A DNA stretch of 46,695 nt from an uncultured Succinivibrionaceae bacterium (GTDB lineage Bacteria; Pseudomonadota; Gammaproteobacteria; Enterobacterales; Succinivibrionaceae). A program made the position numbers and the translations under genes. This document shows, piece by piece, positions 7,957 to 16,425 of the stretch (position 1 is the first letter of the stretch; every line of letters starts with the position of its first letter). Where the stretch lies: contig CALXOT010000060.1 of the NCBI GenBank assembly GCA_944390085.1, forward strand, positions 1 through 46,695. Reading direction: 5' to 3'. Below the pieces are notes generated by a model, which saw only the letters and a list, made by a program, of their open reading frames with translations, was not told the origin of the DNA and ran no database searches.

Positions 7957-9288
7957 TTAATCCTTGATGCGGATAAAATAATTGGCCAGCATCGCGGTCA
8001 CACCGCCTGCCGTAATGCCAGAGGCAAATACCCCACGGATGATCTCTGGCATCTTACTTAAGATATCCGGAACCATTTCCACCGACAGACCAATAGAGAA
8101 GGACAGCGCCATGACCAAAATAGCCTTACGGTTAATCTGCTGTGAGGCGATGATGCGCATACCGGAGGCTGCCACCGTACCGAACATCAGTAAGGTCGCT
8201 CCGCCTAGGACCGGATCAGGCATTAAGGAAAACACAATGCCGACAGCCGGGAACAGCCCTAACAGAATCAGCAGTGCTGCAATGAAATACCCTACATAGC
8301 GGCTGGCCACGCCGGTAAGCTGGATCATGCCGTTATTCTGGGCAAAGATGGAGTTGGGGAAGGAATTGAGCACACCGGCCAAGAGTGAATTAAAACCATC
8401 GGCCAGAATACCGCCAGAGGCACGGCGCATGAATCTTTCGCCTTCCACCGGCTCTCCTGAGATCATGGAGTTGGCGGTGATATCGCCATAAGCTTCAATG
8501 GCGGTAATGAGGTAAACAATCCCCAGAGCAATGATGGAGGAGAGCTCAAAATCCACACCATATTTAAAGGGAATAGGAATATTGAAGCCGCCCAAATCTG
8601 TGGCTTTAGAAAAATCTACCATCCCCAGGAAATAGGCCAGGACATAACCTGCCAAAATCCCCAGCACAATGGAGCTCATGCGCAGATAACGGTTGGAGCT
8701 GCGGTTGAAGATCAGGATCAGAACCAGCACAAAAGCGGCCACCCCCAGGTTTTGCAGGGAACCGAAAGTACCGTTCTGCATGGCACCAAAACCACCGCCA
8801 CAGGCGGTAATACCTACCTTGATGAGGCTCATGCCGATTAAGGTCACCACGATGCCTGAAACTAACGGGGTGATCACACGGCGGGTGTATTTCAGGCAGC
8901 GGGAGATGAACATTTCCACCACTGAGCCTGCCATCACCGCACCGATGATCACACTAAGCCCACCGGTAAGGCCAGCTGCAATAATCGGGGAGATAAAGGA
9001 GAAGCTGGTTCCCTGTATGCACAAAAGGCCACAGCCAATCGGGCCTACCCGCCTGCACTGAATGAAGGTGGCAATGCCTGAGGCAAACAGTGACATTGAG
9101 ACCAGGAAGGAAGTGATCTCAAGATCCCAGCCGATAGCTCCAGCGATAATCAGCGGCGGAGTGATGATGGCCACGAAGATGGCCAACAGATGCTGCACTG
9201 CGGCAAACAGTGCATCCTTAAACGGGGGACGGTCTTCAAGACCATAGATCAGATCGGCAGCGAAATTGTTCTTGTTCTGCTGTTCCAT
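7957..9288 (-). CDS. xanP: NCS2-family xanthine:proton symporter (XanP-like)
   Basis: This inner-membrane permease should take up xanthine with protons. It aligns closely by eye with E. coli XanP: YGLEDRPPFKDALFAAVQHL at the N terminus, the TM1 QH motif, SMSLFASGIATF, QGTSF, and the NCS2 signature QNNGMIQLTGVASRYVG. The last part is FGTVAASGMRI and SGITAGGVTAM. About 12-14 hydrophobic segments are present in 443 aa. The ATG at 9288 (MEQQNKN) is chosen over an upstream in-frame ATG at 9336 because GCAGGG lies 8 bases before it and the homology starts here. It follows xpt by 111 bases, so import and salvage of xanthine appear to be co-transcribed. Confidence 0.88.
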   Translation of the reverse strand: MEQQNKNNFAADLIYGLEDRPPFKDALFAAVQHLLAIFVAIITPPLIIAGAIGWDLEITSFLVSMSLFASGIATFIQCRRVGPIGCGLLCIQGTSFSFISPIIAAGLTGGLSVIIGAVMAGSVVEMFISRCLKYTRRVITPLVSGIVVTLIGMSLIKVGITACGGGFGAMQNGTFGSLQNLGVAAFVLVLILIFNRSSNRYLRMSSIVLGILAGYVLAYFLGMVDFSKATDLGGFNIPIPFKYGVDFELSSIIALGIVYLITAIEAYGDITANSMISGEPVEGERFMRRASGGILADGFNSLLAGVLNSFPNSIFAQNNGMIQLTGVASRYVGYFIAALLILLGLFPAVGIVFSLMPDPVLGGATLLMFGTVAASGMRIIASQQINRKAILVMALSFSIGLSVEMVPDILSKMPEIIRGVFASGITAGGVTAMLANYFIRIKD

Positions 9289-9399
9289 GAATATTGCCCT
9301 GCATAGAGGTTGATGAAAGGAAAAAGCCCGCAGCATGAAAAGGCGCAGGCCACATGGCCGGAAAAGGCTGAAGCTTTTCTGGCAAAGAAAAACTAAGGA

Positions 9400-9987
9400 T
9401 TACTTGGCAAACTTAATGGTGCAATTGTCCAGGCTTTCAATTACGGCTAAGGACTCGACCTTGATGCCGTGCTCCCTTAAGTACTCACCGCCGTGCTGGA
9501 AGGACTTCTCAATTAAAAATCCCATGCCCACCAGCTCTGCACCTGATTGTTTGACCAAATCAATAATGCCCTTGGCAGCGTTGCCATTGGCCAGGAAGTC
9601 ATCAATAAAGAGAACCTTATCGCCAACCTTTAGAAAATCACGGCTGCAGCAGACATCATAGCTGCGGTTCTTGGTAAAGGAGTACACGGAAGTGGTCAGC
9701 ATGTTATCCATGGTGGAAGGCTTCTTCTTTTTGGCAAAAACCACCGGCAGATGTAACAGGAAACCGAGCATGATGGCAGGGGCAATACCGGAGGCCTCAA
9801 TGGTGAGGATCTTATTGAACTCAACAGAGGCAAAGCGCCTGATGAACTCTACGCTCATCTGCTCTAACAAATCCGGATCAATCTGATGATTGATAAAACC
9901 GTCTACTTTAAGGATACCGCCTTCAAGGCATTTACCATCTTTTAAGATGCGCTCTTTCAATGCGCTGTAGCAAGGAGTGCTGCTCAT
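9400..9987 (-). CDS. xpt: Xanthine phosphoribosyltransferase
   Basis: Xpt converts xanthine and PRPP to XMP. The 195-aa length and motifs match the Bacillus-type enzyme: [18 protein letters not shown] near the N terminus, [20 protein letters not shown], and the PRPP-binding loop [13 protein letters not shown]. The ATG at 9987 ([15 protein letters not shown]) is chosen because the family begins here and a purine-rich GGCGGAAG lies upstream; the longer in-frame extension to 10047 is not supported. It is the first gene of the xpt-xanP pair. The leader was checked for a purine riboswitch and none was recognised. Confidence 0.93.
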   Translation of the reverse strand: MSSTPCYSALKERILKDGKCLEGGILKVDGFINHQIDPDLLEQMSVEFIRRFASVEFNKILTIEASGIAPAIMLGFLLHLPVVFAKKKKPSTMDNMLTTSVYSFTKNRSYDVCCSRDFLKVGDKVLFIDDFLANGNAAKGIIDLVKQSGAELVGMGFLIEKSFQHGGEYLREHGIKVESLAVIESLDNCTIKFAK

Positions 9988-10357
9988 CTGTCTTCCGCCT
10001 ACGCTGCTTAAAAAAATTTGCGCTATTTTACTCCAAAGTGGCAGCAAAAGCCTTAAAAAATTGCATCAGACGTCCAAAATTTAGCCAGCAAGAACCCCGA
10101 TGCCGGTTCCTGCGTTAAGCCGGCTGGTGCTTATTGTTTTTCCCCGTTTCTGAAAATCGTGGGAGCAAGCGATAAGCCTGCCTGTAGGATGGTCATTTAC
10201 CCCACAATTGAGCAAAGCAGGGTAAGAACAGGAAAGGATTGAATAAGATTAGCCTCCTGAGTAATTGTCTCATTAGACAAAAACGCTGCTTACAACTACA
10301 ATTTGCTGCAGGCTGGGAATTTCCGGCAAGCCTCTTTTTACCCAATAAGCGCCATTA
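9988..10357. other. Divergent intergenic region between xpt and yjjP
   Basis: No gene is seen. On the plus strand, CCAGC (10085-10089) pairs with GCTGG (10123-10127) and encloses GAACC/GGTTC (10092-10096 with 10105-10109); an alternative stem GCCGG/CCGGC (10102-10106 with 10120-10124) excludes the inner one. The structure is followed by TTATTGTTTTT, so it looks like a plus-strand terminator or attenuator 220 bases before yjjP. On the minus strand a TAAAAT (10025-10030) is a possible xpt -10 element without a good -35. Confidence 0.4.
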
Positions 10358-11227
10358 ATGTTAGATATGATCCACTGTCCACTCCCACAGGTTACCTCCC
10401 AAACAGCACCTGTAACTTCTGTAACTGCAGCACCTGCTGCCCTGCTCGGGCTTAAAGCAAAAATTCTGTGCCTGCTGGGCTGGAAACTGGCTCAATGCGG
10501 TGCGGAAACCCGTCTTATCATGCAGTCCGTGCAGATCATGGTAAAAGCCCTGCAGCTTAAGGCAGAGGACTGCGAGTTTGGATTTGACCGCACCGGGGTC
10601 CATGTCAAATTGAGCCATGCCGGTCACAGTGCCCATGAGTACCGGGCTATTTCCCATTTTGGCATTAATATGTCCGCAGTAAGCGCTATTTACCGGCTGT
10701 GCCTTGCTGCAGAAAAAAGCCAGGATGGCGTTGATGCCAAAGCTATCTATCAGCAAATCAAAGATATAAAACTTAAAACCTATCCAGTGTTCCTCACTGC
10801 CAGCACAGCTGCCGCAGCAGCTGCCTGTTTTACCGCCTTAAACGGCGGGACTGCCAACGCGGCACTTGCTGCCTGCGCCGGAGGATTGCTGCTAATGGTA
10901 ACGCGCCTGCAATTGCTCAAGCGGCGCTACTTTGAGATTTTCGCGGTGATGTGCGCTGCCTTCACGGGCTGTCTGGGAGCAGCCGCTACAGCCTGCCTGC
11001 TGGGACTACCGGCAGAGCAGATTAACCTGGCCATGATGGCAGCTTCCTTGCTCCTAGTGCCAGGCTTTCCCTTCATGAACGGCTTTCTTGATATCTTTAA
11101 GGGCTATCTTGCCACCGGCATCACCAGGCTTACTTATGCGCTAACCATTATTTTCGGGGCTGCCATCGGCATCATGGGGGCCATTCTGTTCTGTGACGCC
11201 CTGGGTATCCTTAATCCCACCTGGTAA
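10358..11227 (+). CDS. yjjP: YjjP-like ThrE-family exporter, large subunit
   Basis: This is the N-terminal (DUF1212-type) half of the ThrE threonine/serine exporter family, split into two genes as in E. coli yjjP-yjjB. The 289-aa protein has a cytoplasmic helical domain (about 30-140) with GAETRLIMQSV and an RAISHFGINMSAVSAIYRL segment. Five hydrophobic segments follow, the fourth containing LLLVPGFPFMNGFLDIFKGY, a family-typical block. In E. coli the YjjP/YjjB pair is reported to export succinate, which would fit the frd operon in this window. No clear Shine-Dalgarno precedes ATG 10358, and ATG 10367 is an alternative start. Confidence 0.82.
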   Translation: MLDMIHCPLPQVTSQTAPVTSVTAAPAALLGLKAKILCLLGWKLAQCGAETRLIMQSVQIMVKALQLKAEDCEFGFDRTGVHVKLSHAGHSAHEYRAISHFGINMSAVSAIYRLCLAAEKSQDGVDAKAIYQQIKDIKLKTYPVFLTASTAAAAAACFTALNGGTANAALAACAGGLLLMVTRLQLLKRRYFEIFAVMCAAFTGCLGAAATACLLGLPAEQINLAMMAASLLLVPGFPFMNGFLDIFKGYLATGITRLTYALTIIFGAAIGIMGAILFCDALGILNPTW

Positions 11228-11247
11228 GTTAGCTGAGGACAAACATC

Positions 11248-11730
11248 TTGGATACTGTGTTAATGACTGACTTGTTGCTCCAGGCCCTGCTGGCTGCCTG
11301 CATCGGACCTGCCTTTGCCATGATTTTTGCGGTACCACGCTTCACCCTGCCCTATATCGCAGGCGGTGCCTTTTTATGCCGCTTAAGCTTTGCCACCTTG
11401 CGCCACTGCGGCTTTGAGGCAGTCGGTGCTGCCTTTGTGGCCTGTGCCCTCATCTCCCTTATCTTCATCTATTTAGCTCCCCGGCTCAAGACCCCGCGCC
11501 CGGTACTGCTGCCCCCCTGCGTCATCTGCCTGATCCCTGGGCTTGACGCCTACACAGCCCTGCTCTCCTTAATGCATATCCTACAGGATCAAAGCCCGGA
11601 GCTCATTCATCAGAGCATCATCACCCTCTTTGCCTGCAGCGTGCGCACCTTAGCCGTAATGCTAGCCATTGCCCTGGGCATTGCCATCCCGCCGCTCTTT
11701 TTCTACCGCTACCGTTATCACCATTTCTAA
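11248..11730 (+). CDS. yjjB: YjjB-like ThrE-family exporter, small subunit
   Basis: This is the C-terminal (DUF3815-type) half of the split ThrE exporter; it would form the transport unit with the product of the gene 20 bases upstream. The 160-aa protein is almost wholly hydrophobic, with about five membrane segments, and has the motif CLIPGLDAYTALLS. TTG 11248 is preferred as start because GAGGA lies 8 bases upstream; GTG 11257 and ATG 11263 are alternatives. A stem-loop follows 70 bases after the stop. Confidence 0.8.
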   Translation: MDTVLMTDLLLQALLAACIGPAFAMIFAVPRFTLPYIAGGAFLCRLSFATLRHCGFEAVGAAFVACALISLIFIYLAPRLKTPRPVLLPPCVICLIPGLDAYTALLSLMHILQDQSPELIHQSIITLFACSVRTLAVMLAIALGIAIPPLFFYRYRYHHF

Positions 11731-11798
11731 AATAGCAGCTGCCACACAGCTTATCCCTGTTCCGGTACGGACAAAAAAGCTGCTGCCCACAGAATAAA

Positions 11799-11828
11799 TC
11801 AGGGGTACCCCGTAAGGTACCCCCTGAT
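11799..11828. terminator. Bidirectional terminator between yjjB and the lipoprotein gene
   Basis: A 12-base arm, TCAGGGG-TACC against GGTACCCCCTGA (one bulge), surrounds a CCGTAA loop. On the minus strand it is followed by TTTATT, so it best serves the minus-strand gene at 11924-12403. It can also stop transcripts from yjjB. Confidence 0.6.
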
Positions 11829-11923
11829 AAGGCCTGCTGTGATCTTCTGATCTTGGTTAAGTCAGCACCGCAAGAAACTGCAGGACGTCCTTTCCTTACA
11901 GGGAAGATCCTTACCGGAAAGAA

Positions 11924-12403
11924 CTATAGAATCCCCAGGGCTGCCGCCGTTTCCTGCAGCTCAGCAAGCTTCTGCCGACGCTCCAGCAGGGCGCTGTTTT
12001 CAGGCATTTGTTGCAACTCATCTGCCTGCTGCTGCATCTTGTCAAGCTGCGCGTTCAGGGAACTGCTTAACTGCTGTTTGGCACTCAGATCAGACTTTAA
12101 GGCTGAAATTTGCGCACTTAAGGCCTGATATTGCTGCCTGCGGGTCTCAAGCGAGCCCTCTACCAGAGCCCGATCATTTTCAAGCAGGCTGGCTATCTTA
12201 TGCAGACGTTCATTTTCCTGCTGCAGGGCCTTTAAATCTGCTTCCTTGTCCTCTACGCGCTGAGCATAGGAACCTGAAATGGTACAACCAATTTTGTCCA
12301 AAAATCCCGGATCCAGGCTAGGATCACATTCCTGCGGGCTCATGGTACAGGCTGACAGGAACAGCGCTGCACCTACCGCTGCACTTATATTTAAAATTCG
12401 CAT
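11924..12403 (-). CDS. Coiled-coil lipoprotein, function unknown
   Basis: This 159-aa secreted lipoprotein has a lipobox LSAC with the modified cysteine at position 19. After a Cys-containing linker (QECDPSLDPGFLDKIGC, possibly one disulphide) the rest, about 48-155, is a continuous heptad-like coiled coil rich in Gln, Glu, Leu and Ala. The residue after the cysteine is Thr, not Asp, so outer-membrane sorting is expected. AAGGA lies 6 bases before the ATG. It follows the large srf/tag-like block in the same direction after a 215-base gap that has a perfect palindrome, so it may be a separately regulated last member. It resembles the neighbouring lipoprotein in design but not clearly in sequence. 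Confidence 0.7.
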   Translation of the reverse strand: MRILNISAAVGAALFLSACTMSPQECDPSLDPGFLDKIGCTISGSYAQRVEDKEADLKALQQENERLHKIASLLENDRALVEGSLETRRQQYQALSAQISALKSDLSAKQQLSSSLNAQLDKMQQQADELQQMPENSALLERRQKLAELQETAAALGIL

Positions 12404-12524
12404 CTGCTTATCCTTAACTTTCTTTGTACTGATTGTGTTCTTGTTGTCAGAATCTGCACTGCTAAATTTAAGTTCTGAATTAACGTTCTCACCGGCCTAA
12501 AGGCCGATGATTACTACTGTCTAA

Positions 12525-12546
12525 ACAACAATAGTACTATTGTTGT
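12525..12546. promoter_or_regulatory. Perfect 22-bp palindrome, possible operator or stem-loop
   Basis: ACAACAATAGT is followed without a gap by its exact reverse complement. It lies 122 bases upstream of the small lipoprotein gene and 73 bases after the end of the preceding gene. It has no U tract and no loop, so a binding site for a dimeric regulator is more likely than a terminator. A short stem CGGCC/GGCCG (12493-12506) lies just beyond it. Confidence 0.5.
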
Positions 12547-12618
12547 AAGCTTCAGCTGGTTCCTGCTGCCGACCTCTGGTGAGGCTCGCTTGACAGGCCA
12601 TTCGGGCACGTCCTGACC

Positions 12619-13374
12619 TTAAGCCGCCCCAGCCTGCAAGCTGTTGCGCGATTCGGCATAGGCTATCTGCACTTCAGTTGACAGGGCAATGCTCTCTTCC
12701 AAATCAGCTATTTCAGCGTCCAGTTGTGCCAGTTCCTCACGCTGCGCTGCCGTAAGCTGCAGCTCCTGCTTGCCATCATCAGTAAGCAAAAGCTTAGCGC
12801 GCACATCCTTGTACTGATCCAGGCGCTTTTGCGCCTCTGCTGCATTTTTCTGCAGATAGGTAATGTTGCTGTTATAGTCAGCAAGCTTGGCATTAAGCTC
12901 ATCGGAGTTTACTGAGCCGTCCGTGATCTGCCGCTCCAGGCGTGCCAGATTTTCCTTATCCTTCTCCAAAAGCGCCTGAGCATCCCGGTTTAAAGCCGAT
13001 AACTTGGCATTATCCTTGGCCACTAACTGCGCCATTCTGTCAAGCTGCTCTTCCTTGGTCTTATAGTTCACGCGCACCTCATCTAAAAGATAATTGCCGC
13101 CCATGAAAATGCCACAGCCAGCAGGTACCGCCAGAGCCGCACAGGTAAGGCGTGATGAGGCATCATTACCGGCAAACATGCAGGCACCAAGCCCCACTAC
13201 CGCACCGATAGCACAGGCCTGCCAGCCTGATTCAGAAAAGAAATTGGTCTCATTCTTGGTAAGCGAAGGATCAGCATCACTGTAATCGTAGCCAGATCCA
13301 CCGGCAGTCCCAGCACAGCCGCTTAAAAGCAGGCACACAGCCGCAGCCATGGCGGTGATAGTGGTAAAGCGCAT
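12619..13374 (-). CDS. TagQ-like outer-membrane lipoprotein with coiled coil
   Basis: The start ATG 13374 is chosen because GAGGAG lies 8 bases upstream; the in-frame ATG 13389 overlaps the previous stop codon. The lipobox LSGC places the lipidated cysteine at residue 20. Next comes a Gly/Ala-rich hydrophobic segment (IGAVVGLGACMFAG, ALAVPAGCGIFMGGNYLLD) resembling a glycine zipper, then a long coiled coil (about 100-235). This layout, and the position at the end of a TagT-TagS-TagR-like set, suggest an analogue of TagQ, the outer-membrane lipoprotein that anchors TagR in the Pseudomonas T6SS phosphorylation pathway. The TagQ assignment is inference from layout; the lipoprotein call is firm. 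Confidence 0.6.
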   Translation of the reverse strand: MRFTTITAMAAAVCLLLSGCAGTAGGSGYDYSDADPSLTKNETNFFSESGWQACAIGAVVGLGACMFAGNDASSRLTCAALAVPAGCGIFMGGNYLLDEVRVNYKTKEEQLDRMAQLVAKDNAKLSALNRDAQALLEKDKENLARLERQITDGSVNSDELNAKLADYNSNITYLQKNAAEAQKRLDQYKDVRAKLLLTDDGKQELQLTAAQREELAQLDAEIADLEESIALSTEVQIAYAESRNSLQAGAA

Positions 13375-13385
13375 CTTCTCTCTCC

Positions 13386-14984
13386 TCATTGTTCAGTTGT
13401 AGCGCCATAAATCCTTAACGGGAATTGCTGTTTTTCCGAATATACTGCAAAACAATCTGCACTGCCATCCTGGCGCGGTGTGCATTTGATCCGGGGCAGA
13501 TTATAACTGCTGTTATCCGGGCAAATGGCAGCTCCGGCCGGATTAATGTTAAGTACCCCGGCCCCTGCCTGCGGATTGGCCTTAGCCACGCAGCGGGTGC
13601 CATCTTGCCGTCTGACCGTAAGCTCGCCCTGGCCATTTTCAAAACGATAGGACAAATTAAGCGGCCTGCCGGTATTGACATCCATCATGCCAGAGCGGGT
13701 CTGCCAGTTTCCCTGCAGGGCGGACACATCACCTGCCGCCAGGGCCTTTGGATCCAGCCTTAAGGCATTACCCGCAGTCTTTGAGCCCAGCGCCTGCGGG
13801 ATCATGGCCGGCTGCGCAGGCTGAGGAATTTTGGCAGCTGCAGGGCTTGTGGTCTCTGCATCAGTTTGGGCAGCAGGCTCTGCCTCAGGCAGGTTACTGT
13901 CTGCAGGGGGCAAATGCTCCACTGTTTCTGCCCCGTTCTCTGCCACAGGAGGCTGAACATCCTGCCCGGCTTCGGGCAAAACGCCTTCCGGCAGAGGATC
14001 AGTCTGTTCTGCAAGCTCTGCTTCCGCTATCTGCCCCTGCTCAGCCTCCGGTGCACTGCTTATCACCGCATCCGTTGCAAGTCCGGGGTCAATTACCCCT
14101 TCTGTCTGCACGCTGGCCTCAGGCACGGAGATCCCACCGCCATCCACACTGATCACCGGCGCATCTAAGTCTACCGTAGGCAGGTTAAGTTCAGCATCCG
14201 GGACAGAAAGCTCCACTTGACCCCCGCCCAAATCAAAGCCTGGCAAATTGAAATCAAACCAGGGCAGTCTGAAACCAAAGAAGCGCCACAACAGCCACAA
14301 CAATAAAGCCAGTAACAGCAACAGAAGCAAAGGAATTAACAGCCACCACAGCCATCTGGGAAAACCTAAAGCACGCTTTGTTGCCGATGCTGCTGGTGCA
14401 GACGGAGGCACGGCCGCAGTGCCTGTACCGGGTACTGACGTTGCCACCGCTGGTGACTTAAGGCAGGCAAAGGGACTGGCATTTAACCTGGCCCCGGCCT
14501 TGATAAAGCCCCAGAAAGTGATCACCGGCTGGCCATCCACAATGAACAAATATTCAGAACCGGGGAAATGTACGGCTGGCAGTTTTTGGGCTTCAGTCAT
14601 ACCGGTAAGATAATGGGCAAAAAGCAACAGATCCCCGCTGGGCGCCATGCTCAATAATTTTTGCCCTTCCTGCGTCAAGCGCTCCTCAAAGGCCGTCAGC
14701 TCCGCAAGGGCATGCGCCCTTTCCCCAGCACTGGCTGCCTGCCAGCTGACGATACGGTACTCACCATCTGCATTGGCTGGTGGAAATGGCACGTACCAGT
14801 CAGCACTGCTTTCATCACCGTTAAAACGGGGCACCGCCAGGAAACGGGCATCCCGGCTGCCCAAATTAGGGGTACGCTCCAGCGCATCACGAAAAGCATC
14901 CGCGTTTTTATAAATCGGAGCCCCATCCATGCCAATCGGCACAAAGGCGCTCAGGGCGCCACTTACGAGCAGAGCATTATGCAT
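13386..14984 (-). CDS. srfA: SrfA-like single-pass membrane protein
   Basis: This 532-aa protein has four parts. An N-terminal domain (1-165) carries FLAVP (48-52) and DWYVPF (62-67), then FIVDGQPVITFWGF. A very hydrophobic membrane segment spans about 211-233. A Pro/Glu/Ala-rich low-complexity linker follows (about 240-415). The C-terminal Cys-containing beta domain begins LQGNWQTRSGMMD, with C-P-D-N-S and paired cysteines. From memory, this N and C domain pairing matches the SrfA member of the Salmonella-type SrfABC set; the biochemical role is unknown. The start follows the upstream stop by 2 bases, and its own stop overlaps ATG 13389, so it sits inside a tightly coupled operon. Its N domain resembles that of the next gene upstream. 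Confidence 0.6.
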   Translation of the reverse strand: MHNALLVSGALSAFVPIGMDGAPIYKNADAFRDALERTPNLGSRDARFLAVPRFNGDESSADWYVPFPPANADGEYRIVSWQAASAGERAHALAELTAFEERLTQEGQKLLSMAPSGDLLLFAHYLTGMTEAQKLPAVHFPGSEYLFIVDGQPVITFWGFIKAGARLNASPFACLKSPAVATSVPGTGTAAVPPSAPAASATKRALGFPRWLWWLLIPLLLLLLLALLLWLLWRFFGFRLPWFDFNLPGFDLGGGQVELSVPDAELNLPTVDLDAPVISVDGGGISVPEASVQTEGVIDPGLATDAVISSAPEAEQGQIAEAELAEQTDPLPEGVLPEAGQDVQPPVAENGAETVEHLPPADSNLPEAEPAAQTDAETTSPAAAKIPQPAQPAMIPQALGSKTAGNALRLDPKALAAGDVSALQGNWQTRSGMMDVNTGRPLNLSYRFENGQGELTVRRQDGTRCVAKANPQAGAGVLNINPAGAAICPDNSSYNLPRIKCTPRQDGSADCFAVYSEKQQFPLRIYGATTEQ

Positions 14985-14986
14985 GA

Positions 14987-16423
14987 CTATTCCTCACATA
15001 CCTGATTTAAGGGCGCCCCTGCCTGCTGCAGGCCTTTGGTGAAATCAAGCGCACTTTTAGGGGTATAGATCTTGCCGCCCGTGATCTCTGCCACGCAGCG
15101 CAGGCGGTAAGCCTCCTCGCCAATTAACATCACGTTTATCTTAAATTGCGGGAACTGACGATGAATATCGCGCGCCACCGCACAGACGTCCTGATCCCTG
15201 GTGCCAGGGCAGGTATCCATCCCATCTGACAGCAGTACTCCTACTGCCTCCCCCCGCCCGGCTGCCATGCTGGCCATGGAACGCAAGCCACTTATCAGGG
15301 CGGTACCATCACCCTTGGGGATGATCTGGGAAATGGCTGCCTCCAGGGCATGCCGGTTATTACCCCCAAAATAGCCGCGGTTCATGGCTTTTGGACAACG
15401 GTTGATTTCAACCAACCCCACCGGCACATTTTTATCAATGCTGCGCACCAGTTCCAGTGCTGACTCATGGGCAGCTTGCAGGCGCATCATGGCTCCTCCT
15501 GCGGCTTTCACATCAGGCTGCAACATTGACACCGAGCCATCAATGCCCATGATGAGAGCAGGCATTTTTTTAGTCTGAACCAGGGTTGAGCATTTGGGCA
15601 ACTTCTTCACCGGCGCTGCCGGCGCCGGGGCAGATTCCACCTTACTGGGCGCTGGCGCTGCCGGCTTTACCGGCGCAGGTTCAACCTTAACTGGCTCCGG
15701 CGGCTGCACCTGTGCCGGCGCCGGTTCCTTTACTTCAGGTTCCGGCTCTGGTGGCAAGACCGGCTCTGGCTCAGGTTCTGCAGACAAAACCGGTTCTGCT
15801 GCCGGTTCAGGCTCCGCTTCAGGTTCAGCCTTTGGCTCTGGCTCAGGTACCGCCGGGGCAGTGGCAGCCACCGGTTCAGGAGCAAGTGCCGGCTCATCTG
15901 CAAAAGGCCATGGCTTTAACTTAAACCACCACAGCAAGAAGAGTAGCAGCAACAGCAGTAATAAGCCCAGCAGCGCCAACAGACATGGCAAGTGTGAGCG
16001 CGTTGCCGCTGCGACTGGGACTGTGGCAGCTGCAGCAGCAATGGCTGCCGCCTGGGCGGCTGTTTCAGCCGGTACAATAAAAAAGACCCCGCCCGCGCTC
16101 TTGCAGCAGGAAGGGTTATTGATAAAGTACAGAGCATCTGCCGCCTGCTGTGCTGACAGCTGCCCGCCTGTCTGCAGACTCTGCAGCAGCACCTTGGCCT
16201 GTGCACAGCGCTCCTGCCCTTGCGCCGCCGTCACCTCAGCAAGCTCCCCTTCAAGCCTGGTATAAAAATCCACCTGCTCCCCCTGTCTTTCAGGCAGGGC
16301 AAAGATGGTGGACAAGGCCGGATCGGCAAGTGCCAGGGTAGCCTCAAGCTGGGGCAACTGAGTTAAAAATTGCTGTGCCCGTATAGAAAGTTCGGCATAA
16401 GGGATACTGACAACACGCTGCAT
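14987..16423 (-). CDS. One-TM protein with TonB-like Pro/Glu linker and vWA domain
   Basis: ATG 16423 is chosen (AGGAG 8 bases upstream, 2 bases after the upstream stop). The 478-aa product has an N-terminal domain (1-140) with FALPE and VDFYTRLEG, like the FLAVP/DWYVPF blocks of the SrfA-like neighbour. A leucine-rich membrane helix spans about 146-167. A linker of about 100 residues has repeated Glu-Pro pairs first and Lys/Pro/Ala-rich sequence later, the charge layout of the TonB periplasmic linker. The C-terminal vWA domain has the metal-binding MIDAS motif D295-G-S-V-S and a later LLSDGMD. The vWA domain contains several Cys that could form disulphides, which would suit the periplasm. 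The likely role is binding a partner across the envelope. Confidence 0.7.
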   Translation of the reverse strand: MQRVVSIPYAELSIRAQQFLTQLPQLEATLALADPALSTIFALPERQGEQVDFYTRLEGELAEVTAAQGQERCAQAKVLLQSLQTGGQLSAQQAADALYFINNPSCCKSAGGVFFIVPAETAAQAAAIAAAAATVPVAAATRSHLPCLLALLGLLLLLLLLFLLWWFKLKPWPFADEPALAPEPVAATAPAVPEPEPKAEPEAEPEPAAEPVLSAEPEPEPVLPPEPEPEVKEPAPAQVQPPEPVKVEPAPVKPAAPAPSKVESAPAPAAPVKKLPKCSTLVQTKKMPALIMGIDGSVSMLQPDVKAAGGAMMRLQAAHESALELVRSIDKNVPVGLVEINRCPKAMNRGYFGGNNRHALEAAISQIIPKGDGTALISGLRSMASMAAGRGEAVGVLLSDGMDTCPGTRDQDVCAVARDIHRQFPQFKINVMLIGEEAYRLRCVAEITGGKIYTPKSALDFTKGLQQAGAPLNQVCEE

Positions 16424-16425
16424 GC

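Noticed and set aside
9988-10080. Purine riboswitch upstream of xpt
   Set aside because: The region was checked because Bacillus xpt has one, but no three-way junction with the conserved loop sequences was recognised.
13748-14152. Plus-strand ORFs opposite the SrfA-like linker
   Set aside because: Same effect: they mirror a low-complexity region of a convincing gene and have no recognisable domain.
15594-16265. Long plus-strand Gly/Ser/Ala-rich ORF opposite the vWA protein gene
   Set aside because: It is the antisense of the Pro/Glu-rich linker, where GC-rich repetitive codons keep the opposite frame open. It has no Shine-Dalgarno and the composition is explained by the real gene.
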